NCBI GenBank assembly: GCA_026260175.1
Contig: JAKCWW010004389.1
Coordinates: 1 to 41,542, forward strand
Direction: 5' to 3'
Source: Reticulitermes lucifugus
Taxonomy: Eukaryota > Arthropoda > Insecta > Blattodea > Rhinotermitidae
DNA length: 41,542 bases
Positions 13,501 to 21,900 of this stretch are shown piece by piece; the first letter of the stretch is position 1, and each line of letters begins with the position of its first letter. Position numbers and translations under genes: made by a program. The notes under the pieces were generated by a model. That model did no database searches. It saw nothing but the letters and a program-made list of their open reading frames with translations, and was not told where the DNA came from.

Positions 13501-15299
13501 CAATCAGAGGAATCTATGATACTACTGTCTACTCAGGCCATTGAGATGCAGTTCACTAGTGAAATTTGTAAACATATAGCGTACCAAATTGCAAATGAAA
13601 CAATCAGATTACAGCAAATGCTTTCTACTGTTATACAAAAAGTCCTGGCACCACCCTTAAAGAGTCTGAATCCATGTGCTGAACTTCTTTTGCATAAATA
13701 ATGTAAATCTGAAACACAAAACCTAAAACCTCAGTCTCCTGTTGAAGGGACCTAGATTTCTGAGGAGAATGTTCAAGGCTACACAGCATAGATTCTGTGT
13801 AACTTCTCTTCATTCAGCACCTACCACTTTGATACTTTTATCATTTTACTCAATATGACACTGCCAGTCATTTATGTATGTACAAACAGTTTCCTATCCA
13901 GGAAATCCTGGAATCTGCATCAGAATATCCTCCTTACTTTTATTAATTATTTACTTGTTTATTGATATTTACTTGTTTATTTAATGACATACCAGTAACT
14001 TAGATTTTAAAATACTGAATGGTAGGATGGTTAGTGAATAATGAATTTGACAGGATGCAGAAGGAAGTGGCCATGGCCTAATTTGAGGAACTATCCCAAC
14101 ATCTGCTTTGCAAAACTGGGAGGGGAGAAAGATTCCTCAGTCAGGTAAGAAGGTATATGGGCCAAGATTTTAAGTGGAGATCTCCTGCACATAAGGATCA
14201 CTGCTACACACTTGACCGTGACATTTGGTCTCTTATGTTATCTTCACAACTATTCTTCCATGGGTGGCATACATGAACACTCATTGTTCCAGTGTGTAAC
14301 TTGTATGCAACATTTCAAAACAGGAAATAATATGAAAGCATCAAATACAGAAGCAGCACCCTGGGGCTATGGACCTACAAGTCAGCTGGCACACAAACCA
14401 TAGGCTCACTTCACAGCAGCTGCTGAATTTTAATCAGGTGACAGTCATGAGAAATTGTAATGTACAGAAACTTTTTTCAGTTCCCTTAGAAGACTAAACA
14501 TATGCCCAATAACCTGGCATAAACAACCTATCAGGTGGTGGCTATCTGCAAAATGCTACAATCCTGTCATCTGAAGCATGCTAACACAATTCTTGTGCCA
14601 TCAAAATGTTGCTCAACCTAGCTGAACATCCAACTCTGCCCTGTCTAGATGTAGTTTCACAACTCCTGTAAACATAACCTTGCTTTCCTAGCCCAGTATG
14701 TTTGTAACGAACATAGATTCTCTAAACAGTCACAGGATCCAGAGGTAATCAAGGGCGAAAAGCCATGAAATCAGCCATTAGTGCAGGCATTCCTGCCACT
14801 AGCACCATGCTATGAAGCACTGAAACAGACATGGAACACATTCACTCTTACACCAGTGTGAACACTGGCTGTACCTTTGCGGGCAATTGTTAAAACGCTT
14901 CTTTAACTATTTACCTCACACAAGTGGCACAAAAGTAATAACAATTACTTACAGAACCTCGCAAACGCTTTATGGTTTCCAGGACTAAATTTTCTGATTT
15001 CTTGCTGAGGGACAGCCTTTGCATCTCTACTTTAAGCTGACTAGGGCGGGTGGGGATTGCATTGCTATAACCAAAATAAAGGATGACATGAATAAATTAA
15101 CTCAGCCCTTGGCAAATCAGTGTAACTTCAAATGAATGCCATTACGGCACTTGAAGTATAGGTCTCGCAACAGTGCAGTGTAACTCACTGACCTGAAACT
15201 TCTACCGTCGTCCTTTAATTTCAGGGTTATCTCTTCCTCGTCAACAAATGAAACCGAATTCTTCGAACTCCCTCCCTTTGTAAATTTCTTCTCGCTCAT
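1286..15299 (-). CDS. DHX57: Putative ATP-dependent RNA helicase DHX57, N-terminal 12 exons (3' end outside window)
   Basis: DExH-box (DEAH/RHA family) RNA helicase expected to couple ATP hydrolysis to RNA or RNP remodelling. Exons on the minus strand are 15193-15299, 14953-15064, 11607-11785, 10497-10928, 9664-9803, 6358-6555, 3887-4049, 3393-3573, 3121-3285, 2562-2707, 1915-2048 and 1286-1531. All junctions are GT-AG and all phases match, giving about 734 codons without a stop. Domains in order: UBA-like (about 128-165), RWD start (196-236), CCCH zinc finger (C276, C284, C290, H294), RWD remainder (312-390), Walker [10 protein letters not shown] (495-503), motif Ia TQPRR (530-534), motif II DEVH (599-602) and motif III SAT (631-633). 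This order is specific to DHX57 among DEAH helicases. Human DHX57 is about 1386 aa, so roughly half is visible; helicase C, HA2 and OB regions lie off the left edge. The start ATG has A at -3 and no in-frame upstream alternative was found. It is divergent from B3GAT3. Confidence 0.95.
1915..2048 (-). CDS. DHX57: DHX57 exon 11 (helicase motif III)
   Basis: Codons about 608-652. It continues directly from the DEVH exon with [20 protein letters not shown] and contains the SAT motif III within [15 protein letters not shown]. The donor is ATG|GTGAGT and the acceptor TTTTCAG. Confidence 0.95.
2536..2561. repeat. (CA)n microsatellite forming a 5' splice site
   Basis: A run of about 13 CA units on the plus strand. 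On the minus strand it reads (TG)n and begins immediately after DHX57 exon 10, so its first GT is the intron donor. Confidence 0.9.
2562..2707 (-). CDS. DHX57: DHX57 exon 10 (DEVH box)
   Basis: Codons 560-607. It contains [17 protein letters not shown] (motif Ib region) and motif II as [12 protein letters not shown]; the DEVH rather than DEAH spelling is also what vertebrate DHX57 has. The splice donor, GAGAG|GTGTGTG, is supplied by a (GT)n microsatellite that starts at the exon boundary. Confidence 0.95.
3121..3285 (-). CDS. DHX57: DHX57 exon 9 (motif Ia)
   Basis: Exactly 55 codons, phase 0 on both sides. It starts [11 protein letters not shown] after the Walker A exon and holds motif Ia in [20 protein letters not shown], then [11 protein letters not shown]. 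The donor is CCAG|GTAACA and the acceptor TCCAG. Confidence 0.95.
3393..3573 (-). CDS. DHX57: DHX57 exon 8 (Walker A)
   Basis: Codons 445-504. A basic helix ([20 protein letters not shown]) and the conserved MLPAW lead into [15 protein letters not shown], the ATP-binding P-loop. The acceptor is AAACAG and the donor CTCAG|GTAAGG. Confidence 0.95.
3615..3673. repeat. Purine-rich (GGA/GAA) tract in DHX57 intron 7
   Basis: A nearly pure G/A tract on the plus strand. On the minus strand it is an extended polypyrimidine stretch about 40-100 nt upstream of the exon 8 acceptor, so it may bind pyrimidine-tract factors. That role is inferred from position only. Confidence 0.6.
3887..4049 (-). CDS. DHX57: DHX57 exon 7 (linker)
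   Basis: Codons 391-443, the poorly conserved linker between the RWD domain and the helicase core ([20 protein letters not shown] through SLYEIL). Phase 1 in and phase 2 out match both neighbours. The evidence is splice sites plus the open frame; residue conservation is weak here. Confidence 0.85.
4065..4893 (+). mobile_element. 5'-truncated LINE (jockey/CR1-like) 3' end
   Basis: An open frame from about 4080 to 4724 encodes the C-terminal part of a non-LTR reverse transcriptase: TKFLGITIQ, a helical [36 protein letters not shown] and the terminal [20 protein letters not shown] short 3' UTR follows, ending in AATAAA and a (TGA)n tail at about 4876-4893, typical of CR1/jockey-type insertions. 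The catalytic domains are missing (5' truncation). It lies in DHX57 intron 6, antisense to the gene, starting within about 30 bp of the exon 7 acceptor. The frame is intact over at least 205 codons, so the insertion may be fairly young. Confidence 0.85.
4894..6357. other. DHX57 intron 6 remainder
   Basis: Non-coding. It contains the pogo-like MITE at 5665-5846. A short region at 6010-6200 is weakly SINE-like (GGGATTTAAATCCC motif) but cannot be assigned. No exon was found. Confidence 0.5.
5665..5846. mobile_element. pogo/Tigger-like MITE
   Basis: A 182-bp element flanked by TA on both sides (5663-5664 and 5847-5848). Its terminal inverted repeats begin CAGTTGAACTTGGTTATAAC and, from the right end on the other strand, CAGTCAAATCCAGTTATAAC. 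CAGT ends with a GTTATAAC core and TA target duplication are typical of pogo/Tigger-type Tc1/mariner elements. It has no coding capacity. Confidence 0.75.
6358..6555 (-). CDS. DHX57: DHX57 exon 6 (RWD C-terminal part)
   Basis: Codons 325-389: [28 protein letters not shown] and [22 protein letters not shown]. These match the second half of the RWD fold (YP-x-x-x-P, the helix after the loop, and PxVYSLxxLL in vertebrate DHX57). The donor is AAA-A|GTGAGT and the acceptor CACCAG. Confidence 0.93.
6556..7315. other. DHX57 intron 5, unassigned part
   Basis: Non-coding. A GC-richer patch at about 6900-7020 contrasts with the AT-rich surroundings and may be the end of a repeat, but I see no diagnostic motif. 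Confidence 0.4.
7384..7424 (-). ncRNA. Hammerhead ribozyme-like motif, fold-back left arm
   Basis: Read on the minus strand: helix I CCCC, core CTGAAGA (C3-A9, N7=A), stem II GGCC/GGACC with a TAC loop, core GAA, helix III AC-ACGT-GT closing the A15.1-U16.1 pair, H17=A, then helix I GGGG. All conserved core positions are present. A T separates A9 from stem II, which is atypical. The very short helix III resembles the minimal type I hammerheads of Penelope-like elements. Cleavage activity is not shown. Confidence 0.65.
8188..8225 (+). ncRNA. Hammerhead ribozyme-like motif, fold-back right arm
   Basis: Mirror copy of the left-arm motif: helix I CCC/GGG, CTGAAGA, stem II GGTC...GAACC, GAA, helix III AC-AAAT-GT, H17=A. 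The core is intact. Differences from the left arm fall in the loops and in compensable stem positions. Confidence 0.62.
8342..8662 (-). pseudogene. Tc1/mariner-type transposase fragment (DDE domain)
   Basis: A 106-codon open stretch matches the C-terminal half of an insect mariner-like transposase: [45 protein letters not shown] and [10 protein letters not shown]. The family's catalytic aspartate in QQDGAPPH is glycine here (QQGGAPP), while the SPD aspartate remains. The N-terminal half is absent, and the 3' side abuts the fold-back element at 8293. Dead relic. Confidence 0.85.
8848..8890 (-). ncRNA. Hammerhead-like motif, G12-mutated
   Basis: Minus strand: helix I GCCC/GGGC, CTGAAGA, perfect stem II GAACCT/AGGTTC, then AAAA where GAAA is expected (G12 to A), ACATGT and H17=T. 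G12 is essential in hammerheads, so this copy is predicted inactive. The change fits decay of a CpG at C11.1-G12. Confidence 0.55.
9046..9087 (+). ncRNA. Hammerhead-like motif with damaged 5' core
   Basis: Plus-strand inverted copy: stem II GAACCT/AGGTTC, GAAACATGT, H17=T and helix I GGGC are intact. The CTGAAGA core reads CACAAGA, so activity is unlikely. Confidence 0.5.
9345..9520 (-). mobile_element. tRNA-derived SINE
   Basis: On the minus strand a tRNA-like head contains an A-box-like TTGGCATTGGTG near 9505 and a B-box GTTTGAGTCC at 9471-9480, correctly spaced. The body is shared with the element at 14065-14215 (CATGGCC, then TATTT, then CATCCCAGC-like words). It lies in DHX57 intron 5. 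Confidence 0.6.
9664..9803 (-). CDS. DHX57: DHX57 exon 5 (CCCH zinc finger)
   Basis: A short exon that is easy to miss. It begins [17 protein letters not shown] and ends [11 protein letters not shown]. With the last cysteine of exon 4 it completes a C-x7-C-x5-C-x3-H zinc finger. ELEIRF is the strand that resumes the RWD domain in vertebrate DHX57. Acceptor TTCCAG, donor GAAG|GTTTGT; phase 2 in, phase 1 out, matching exons 4 and 6. Confidence 0.93.
9804..10496. other. DHX57 intron 4
   Basis: Non-coding; nothing recognised beyond short AT-rich words. Confidence 0.5.
10497..10928 (-). CDS. DHX57: DHX57 exon 4 (UBA and start of RWD)
   Basis: Codons 134-276. [20 protein letters not shown] followed by [11 protein letters not shown] is the UBA three-helix pattern (YGF...CxxAL...GDVGxALExLL). 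[20 protein letters not shown] and [15 protein letters not shown] begin the RWD domain. A charged [13 protein letters not shown] stretch precedes QPQFC, the first zinc-finger cysteine. I chose the upstream acceptor TTTCTTTACAG at 10929 because it restores YGF. Donor TGTAG|GTAAAA. Confidence 0.94.
10929..11606. other. DHX57 intron 3
   Basis: Non-coding. It contains a degenerate hammerhead-like motif on the minus strand at about 11110-11145 (stem AGCTT/AAGCT followed by GAAACATGT; 5' core not conserved). Nothing else is recognised. Confidence 0.45.
11607..11785 (-). CDS. DHX57: DHX57 exon 3
   Basis: 59 codons starting [17 protein letters not shown] and ending YALPKLE, the helix just before the UBA glycine-phenylalanine (FAVQKLSRYGF in vertebrates). 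Acceptor CCTTGTTAG, donor GAGAG|GTGTGT; phases match both neighbours. The middle is poorly conserved. Confidence 0.88.
11935..12560 (-). mobile_element. LINE reverse-transcriptase C-terminus plus 3' UTR, decayed
   Basis: Minus-strand translation from about 12500 to the stop at 12321 reads [17 protein letters not shown], then [24 protein letters not shown]. It is clearly related to the end of the LINE at 4065-4893 (GIRCFNNLP...[10 protein letters not shown]). Upstream the frame is broken. The remaining 385 bp is 3' UTR, including two tandem copies of about 138 bp. It is co-oriented with DHX57. Confidence 0.78.
11964..12243. repeat. Tandem duplication of about 138 bp
   Basis: Copy 1 (about 11964-12100) and copy 2 (about 12102-12243) share CAGAACTT, CACAATAAGCA, CTTACAATAAAACACAAAT, AAGAAGCCCTCAGGTTTTAC and AATAGATAACCA, with small indels around an AATAGTA stretch. 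They lie within the LINE 3' UTR. Confidence 0.85.
13062..13318. mobile_element. GGCCC-rich MITE, possibly hAT-like
   Basis: The left end is CGGTGCCGGCCTTAG and the right end, read on the other strand, CAGGACTGGTCTTAG. Both are followed by GGCCC-containing subterminal words, and GGGCCC motifs recur inside. This resembles hAT non-autonomous ends. The target-site duplication is unclear, so the boundaries are approximate. Confidence 0.45.
14065..14215 (-). mobile_element. SINE remnant
   Basis: It shares the GGCCATGGCC, ATTTGAGG and ATCCCAACAT body with the SINE at 9345-9520. On the minus strand an A-box-like TAGCAGTGATCC lies near 14200 and a degenerate B-box follows. Decayed. Confidence 0.45.
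14953..15064 (-). CDS. DHX57: DHX57 exon 2
   Basis: 37 codons: [20 protein letters not shown] and [15 protein letters not shown], corresponding to the LQTLHMTSENQEKVKALLRDL segment of vertebrate DHX57. Donor TCT|GTAAGT (phase 0), acceptor TTATAG. Confidence 0.88.
15193..15299 (-). CDS. DHX57: DHX57 exon 1 with start codon
   Basis: It starts [20 protein letters not shown] and ends GRSF, a short disordered basic/acidic N-terminus far shorter than the glycine-rich vertebrate one. The donor TTCAG|GTCAGT was chosen over the nearby TCA|GTGAGT because only the former matches the phase of exon 2. The ATG context is AAT-ATG-A. An out-of-frame ATG lies at 15304-15306. Confidence 0.85.
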
Positions 15300-15897
15300 A
15301 TTTCATTGATTATACGATACTAATGTATATATCTGCAATGAAAGAAATTAAATAAACCCTAACTGCCAATGTATATTTTGCTGCAATTTATTGTCCAATG
15401 CTTTAACGTTAATTTCACAACATACCACTGACACACGTTTCACATTGTTTTTCGTTCGTCGATTGTCGACATGGGACACAGGTTTGCCATTTTGTACACA
15501 TTACGTGACGTCACTTACAAATACATATTACACTAGAAGTAAATAGTACAACTGTTCGAGATTCCAATAAAATAAAACCATAACAGATAAACATTAAGAC
15601 TCATAGGTCATGTGATGTATACATACGAAAATAAAATTCAATATCAGTTGGCCAACTTGATACGATGGTTGTTGATCATTGCATTCCTATTGTTTGAGAG
15701 GGGAAGGGGGGAGTAATGTGACGGCTTTGGCAATAACAAAAGCAATAAAAGATGTGTTTTATTGCAATTACTTCATGCCAGAAGGTGGTGATGCCATAGC
15801 CAGTCATGTAAGAACTGCTGTAGTGGTAAACCGTGTGTGCATTATGCTTCAAAATATAACACATAATAAATTTCATCTGGCAGTGCCATCACAAGAC
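15300..15897. promoter_or_regulatory. Shared divergent promoter region of DHX57 and B3GAT3
   Basis: 598 bp between the two start codons, holding both 5' UTRs. It contains a palindromic CRE (15506-15513), a YY1-like GCCATTTTG (15486-15494) and no convincing TATA box for either gene. The layout suggests a bidirectional housekeeping promoter. The transcription start sites cannot be placed. Confidence 0.7.
15506..15513. promoter_or_regulatory. Consensus CRE (CREB/ATF site)
   Basis: Perfect palindrome TGACGTCA inside ACGTGACGTCAC, located between the divergent genes. The match is exact; function is inferred from position. Confidence 0.6.
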
Positions 15898-15976
15898 ATG
15901 AGGTTGAAAAGAAGATTATTTCTCGTACTTATTGTTGTAATAGTGATCATATGGTTAACAAGCCTGGGGAGGAGAG
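15898..15976 (+). CDS. B3GAT3: B3GAT3 exon 1 (signal anchor)
   Basis: It encodes MRLKRR, a hydrophobic [11 protein letters not shown] segment and TSLGRR: a classic type II signal anchor with positive charges on the cytosolic side. Start chosen for topology and A at -3. The frame is open upstream for 73 further codons to an ATG at 15679, judged 5' UTR. Donor GAGAG|GTATGG, phase 1. Confidence 0.85.
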
Positions 15977-18900
15977 GTATGGATTTTAGATCACGAAATA
16001 CATTGTGATATGCCAGATCAAAACCCGTTCATCCAAACCCCCGGTTTATCGTTTCTATAATTTTGTTTCTCGGTTGCTTATTGTGATGTCCTGTCTTTAA
16101 CTAACACCATAGGGTAGAGACGTTCCCGAAACGTCGACAGCTACTCAAATAATTAGTAAATGCCCCACTTTTTAGGGATCATACCATTCTCGCACATATG
16201 CTCGAGCCTTTGAATTAGTCCCTTCTATTTAAATTTTCTGACACCTTTTTTTTATGACTTTGCACATCTCTCATGCATGCCGCATTCCCACCCCATCTTC
16301 ACATCCTGCTTGATGCCCAAATCATGTCTGTTGAAGCAAATTATGAAGCTCCTCCTCGTGCAATTTTCTGTACCTTCCTGTTACTTCCCCTCCCTTAAGT
16401 GCATATGCAAGTATGCTCAATTTATTTTTCCCATATGATGAGCAATAAAGCTTCACACACACAAACAAACATAGGTACTATTATAATTTATATATAAAAC
16501 CGTCTTTTAATCTCTCTTAGTATTTATATAATTTAAATTGCTGAATTACTTCATAATATTTCAGGTACAATTGGTCTGCCTGAAGCATTATCTCCAGAAC
16601 TGGAAATTGCAGCTCTTAAACAAAATGTGAGTATGAATGGAAGTGTGGTATCTTCTTACCTCACCCTCACCAAGTACAGAGTTTTCTTCAAGTGCTGCAA
16701 AAACTGTGATGTGAGATTATGTGCTGGGCTGGCCCTTTCATATATCTAATCCAGTGTAATTTAACATCACTGTAACTCTCGCCGTATTACAACCTGTGTC
16801 AAAATGCCATGTGTAAGATACACGCTGTAAAAGTGACTGTGTACAGTACTTGTATGAGACACGGTTGACATGGATCGATGCTGTGACATGTCATGTACTA
16901 CTCAACACTTTCACGAATACCTCATGTCGCCGAAAGGTTCTCTTCACTGATAAGCACACAATTTATTGCAGTACCCATGACAGAAATGTTGTTCTGCAGT
17001 AACAATAATTTGCATTTTACAGTGAAGTTGGAACATAACCCACCACATGTGATGTAGTGGGCCGATATGATGGCAACTCATTTGATTGTCCTCTTTCTTT
17101 TATGGATCTGTTGACACCGTATCTCATGCAGGAATGTGGCATGAGAGTGGCGAATGCCTGTTCCACTACTCTGCACAAATAATTGTTGCAATAGCAGTGT
17201 GCAGATATTTGTCACTTGATAATGCCTCACAATGAGTTGTCCGGTGTGTAAGATCAGGATTGTATGGTGGCCAAGATAATGCTGCAGGAGATGTTGGTGA
17301 ATCATAATCAATCCAGCTGCCTAGAAACTGCGTGTTCAAAGTGTCACACACAGTGGGGGTGAAACGTGCTGATGCTCCATCACGCTGCAGCCACGTCTCT
17401 TAACCACACCTGTAAAATTTCTGCATAAGATGAAGAAATAACAGGTCTATTGAAAAGGGACCAATCAAGTGGGTTGCTGTCATATTGGCCCACAACATCA
17501 CACATGGTGGGTTATGTTCCAACTCCATTGTGAAATGCAGACTCTTTTTAATTCATAACACAACATTTCTGTCATGGTACTGTAATTAATTGTGCATTCA
17601 CTGGCAAAGAGAACTGTTGGGCAGGTTTGGTATTCAGGAAGGTGCTAAGCAGTGCATAATGTGATGGCATTGATTCCTGTCAACATCTGACAGTTTATTC
17701 ATGAATGCCAGGCAACATGACTTCAAAGTCAGGTATTTAACTATGCCCTGCAAGTGCAACTAACAGTGTTGCCACATACCACTTTTTTGAGTTTCACGGT
17801 GTACCAAAGTAAACAGCATATACACACATAAATCCACATGGTAGCTTAGACAGGGGTATGTTGATTTAATGTTGTAAGGAGTAGAATGCTAAAATGGGAA
17901 TTGAAATAAAAAATATGCATTTTGGGCACTATAAAACCAATCAGTTTACTTGCCTGTGAGTGAAACATGTACAAATTTTGACATTCTTTTGTATCTCCTC
18001 AGGAAATAAACAGGCATTTACCTGGATATCTGATGCATATATTATGCAATGTGTAACAGTTTATTGGATAGGAGACTAATGCCCTGGTATGTGATTATAT
18101 AGCCGGATGACTGGCATGTTTCAATTAGAGTACCCTAGTCTCAGGAATTGGGCACTTCATAAGAGGTTGTCTTTTTTTATTATTCAGTTAGCAAAACTGT
18201 CTTCAGAATGCAGAAGTTTAAGACCATCAAGATTCGACCCTAGTTTTCCAGTGATCTACGTAATCACGCCAACATATGCAAGGCCCGTTCAGAAAGCAGA
18301 ATTAACACGGTAATACATATATTCATTCTTAAGTTACATGGTGAATAGAGAAGATTCTGCAAGACAACTACAGTACTGCAGACACTGACTATACAAGTTC
18401 CCATAATGTTACATACTTATAATATTAATTTCTAGCATATTTATGTCATTCAGGGAGTGTTTTTGAATTGTTCAGAGAATGGAATCAAATGTACAAGGTA
18501 ATCAGTACAACACACTGCAGTTTGAAATATGCAGTACTCTGGAACAGCTAGCATGAAAAGTGAAAGCTGGCACTACTGAATGCAGGAATGTCAGGAATAT
18601 GCAGCTCACTGTGCCAAGGTGGTATACAGTACACAGGGGCATATGTTGATTGTGAAAAAATTTACCAAACATTTCATAGAAACTTAAACATGAAACAGGC
18701 AGCAGCAAGATGCACATCAGCTATCCGATACAGAAGTTTCAATTAACCGATAGTGTCTGTGACAACAAAGAAGGGTGGGCATAAGGCACAAGTGAGCACA
18801 CATTATATATATATATATACTCCACAAAAATTGAATTCCACGAATATATATATATATATACTCGTGTATATATAGTATGTCCCGTACATATGGGGGAGAG

Positions 18901-21900
18901 GAGAGGTACACACAGGGTTTTGGTGGGGAAACCTGAGGGAAAGAGACCACTTGGAAGACCTAGGCATAGATGGGAGGATAATATTAAAATGGATATTCAA
19001 GACGTGGGATGGGGGGGCATGGACTGGTTTGATCTGGCTCAGAATAGGGACACGTGGCAGGCTGTTGTGAATGTGGTAGTGAACCTCTGGGTTCCATAAA
19101 ATGTGGGAATTTATTGACTAGCTGAGGACCTGTTAGCTTCTCAAGAAGGACTCTGCTCCATGTAGTTAGTTATAGGGTCCCTGTACTTGTTTCTGAGGAC
19201 TACCAACCAATTAACACCAGGTTATCAGTCCTATAATAACTACTTGTATTTTCCCAATTTACAAGTTAGCACACATGCAGGACAATACTGCTTGTGTACA
19301 TAAACTACTGCTTTGAAGTCCAAGAATGTCTGTGACACTGTGTCCTATCACTAGATATCAAAAGAACATCAACTCACAACATTATGTAAGGATGTGATAT
19401 TGTATCCTCACAAAATCCAAGTGGTACAGATGCTCACTGCAGCCAGCAAGCAGTGGACATACGAGATCTGCTGGGGCTACCTACAGTTTGTGCAGCAGTA
19501 TCCTGCAACCACAGATGTGAATCCCTACGATTATATCTCTTGGGGCTGCTTCACAGATCATGCGTATTCCATCAACCCACACGACGTTCAAGAGTTGCAA
19601 GTGGAAAATAATACCTTTACTGAAGAGATCACAGTTCATGTATTGCAGGACATACAGTTGTAATTTACAACTATGTGATTCTTTTACAGCAGATCCACAA
19701 GGTCAAAGGATTTCATATTGAATATTTGTTCACATAGCCTCTTAATGAAGGTGAACTTTCATTCATGTATCATATGCTTCTGTATCATAGAAAATTATTA
19801 ATATATCAGACATCAAAACTAATGTATAATTTTCTGAATGCCCTGTGGTGTAATGTTTGCATGTTGTGAAGAACTTTTTAACTGTTGGGAGAGTTTTGTA
19901 TGATCAATGTATTTCACTGGCAGTGAAGAAAATTTATTGGATGGCTGTGTGTTAATCAGTAGTCACCTGCTTGGCAGAATTTCAATAAAAACATGTCATG
20001 TTTCAATCCTGCATTATCATATTACTTTTAAGACTTGATTATTATATAGGGCACAGAAAGACTCCATGCCCAAACATCTTGGGTTAATAGAAGGGACAAA
20101 ACCAAGTATTTGTTGTCAAGCAACTATATGTTGAAAGAGTGGCCTTGTGACACCACAGACAGTCAGTGTTGGTGAAGCACCCTGTATGGATGTTAATTTC
20201 TTGCACATATTTTCTACAACATGTTGTCCTCTTCCCTTTCTTTCTTTCCTCTAGAATTTGTGTATCTTGATATTGTGAGTCTGTGTTATGTTTGCATATG
20301 CTCTTAGTACGTGCACTGTAAATTATGTTGCAATGCTCTGCAGTTTGTCACACACACTGATGCTTGTTCCTAACCTGCACTGGATTATTATTGAGGATGC
20401 TGAAGATCCATCATCCTTGGTAGCAAACCTTCTGAAGAATTCTGGTATTAGATATACACATCTGACTGCAGCCACACCTAAAGACTGGAAACTGAAGGAA
20501 AAGGTCTGCTTACTCTGTAACTAAGGTTAGTGAAGATTCAGGTTTTCTGGGATGTTATGCCATGTTGGAATGGCTTGACCATAAAGATGAAGGCATTGTG
20601 ATCATTGAGACATCAGTAACTATTTACCAGTCAGCATAGCATCATATCTCAGAAGACTTGAATCTTCAGCAACACTGCTGTGAGAAACTCACATCTCACA
20701 ACAAATTTTAGTATTTTTGAAAAATGTGTTGCCTTTGGCCATTTGGAGGTCACTGATTATTGGAAACAAAGTGAAAGAGAACATTGCAATGCATGCCAGT
20801 TTACATGATTCTGTAAATGTTTTTAGAATTAAGTTTTTATTGCACTCTTTAAATAAGATGACTAACTAAAAAAATGGCTCAGGTTTGTGGTTGTGTGTCA
20901 ATACGACTTCCTGTCCCATCTTTTTTTGTTTATGCAGTTGATGTAGTCATTAAATAATGTATGAAATATTGCTCTTCCTGGAATTCACACATTGACCTTT
21001 TCCAGGTAGTTTTTTACCCCCTCATGTGTTTATAAGCATGGTACTGTGGTCATATAGGTCATGCCATAGCTCAGGCTGTTAGTCACCAGATTATCACTAT
21101 GGATGCCTGGGTTTAATGCCAGGGATGTCTGTGGGATTTGTAATGGTTTTTCTAAATACTCCAGTCTTTCCCTGTGAATTATCATTCTACCAATGCTCCA
21201 TATTCATGTTTCATGTACCTTTGATTCTGTATAGTACAGATATGGACAGCATCACTAACCAAATCACAAAGAATATCCAATACCATACAGTGTACCTTTA
21301 AAGGTAGGTAGGCCTACTTACACTGTGTGAGTGAATTTTAAAAGTCTTAACAATCAGAAGTTTGCAAAATGTCTCTTAAACACCACAATTATTTTCCTTT
21401 TTGATTGAAAATTTATAGGACTTTTCCCAGAAGGGGGTCCTTTCTTGAGCTTAAAGAAGTTTGGCACTACCATAAACAATGCAGTATCATACACAGAAAA
21501 ACCAGCTAAGAATATTGACTGTGCTGCTAACAGGTACTGTCACCTAAACAGACATCTATTCAAATGGGCTGGTAGACAATCCCAAATGTGGTAGATGCAA
21601 ACAGGCAATTGAAACAGCCTCGCATGTTCTTTGTGACTGTGAGGCATGGGTCACATTAAAATTTAGGTACCTAGGTTAGCATTTTATGAAGCCAGGTGAC
21701 TTTGCAGACATCTCTGTCAGCAGGATACTGCATTTTGTTCAAAGTGCATGGGTCACTACGATGCCCACCCTTATGTATTCTAGTCTATTCTATCATACAT
21801 AGAATGAGGTATGCAGATTTTGCAAGTATTACAATAAATGGATGCAAGGAAGAATTGGCCACTGTGGACAAGAAAGCTTTGTTCAGTGCTGCCTCCAATG

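Larger units (their letters stand above)
11786..14952. other. DHX57 intron 2
   Basis: A 3.2-kb intron made up largely of repeat remains: an antisense LINE 3' end (11935-12560), a GGCCC-rich MITE (13062-13318) and a SINE (14065-14215). The stretches 12560-13060, 13320-14060 and 14220-14950 are non-coding with nothing identifiable. Confidence 0.5.
18310..20343. other. B3GAT3 intron 3
   Basis: Contains TA microsatellites (18803-18862), a LINE 3' end (18888-19140) and a transposase relic (19390-19663). The remainder, including 19664-20343, shows nothing recognisable. Confidence 0.5.

Noticed and set aside
16100-16145. CCGAAACGTCGACAGC near the B3GAT3 exon 1 donor, considered as another hammerhead 3' core
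   Set aside because: No CTGANGA core or pairing stem II upstream.
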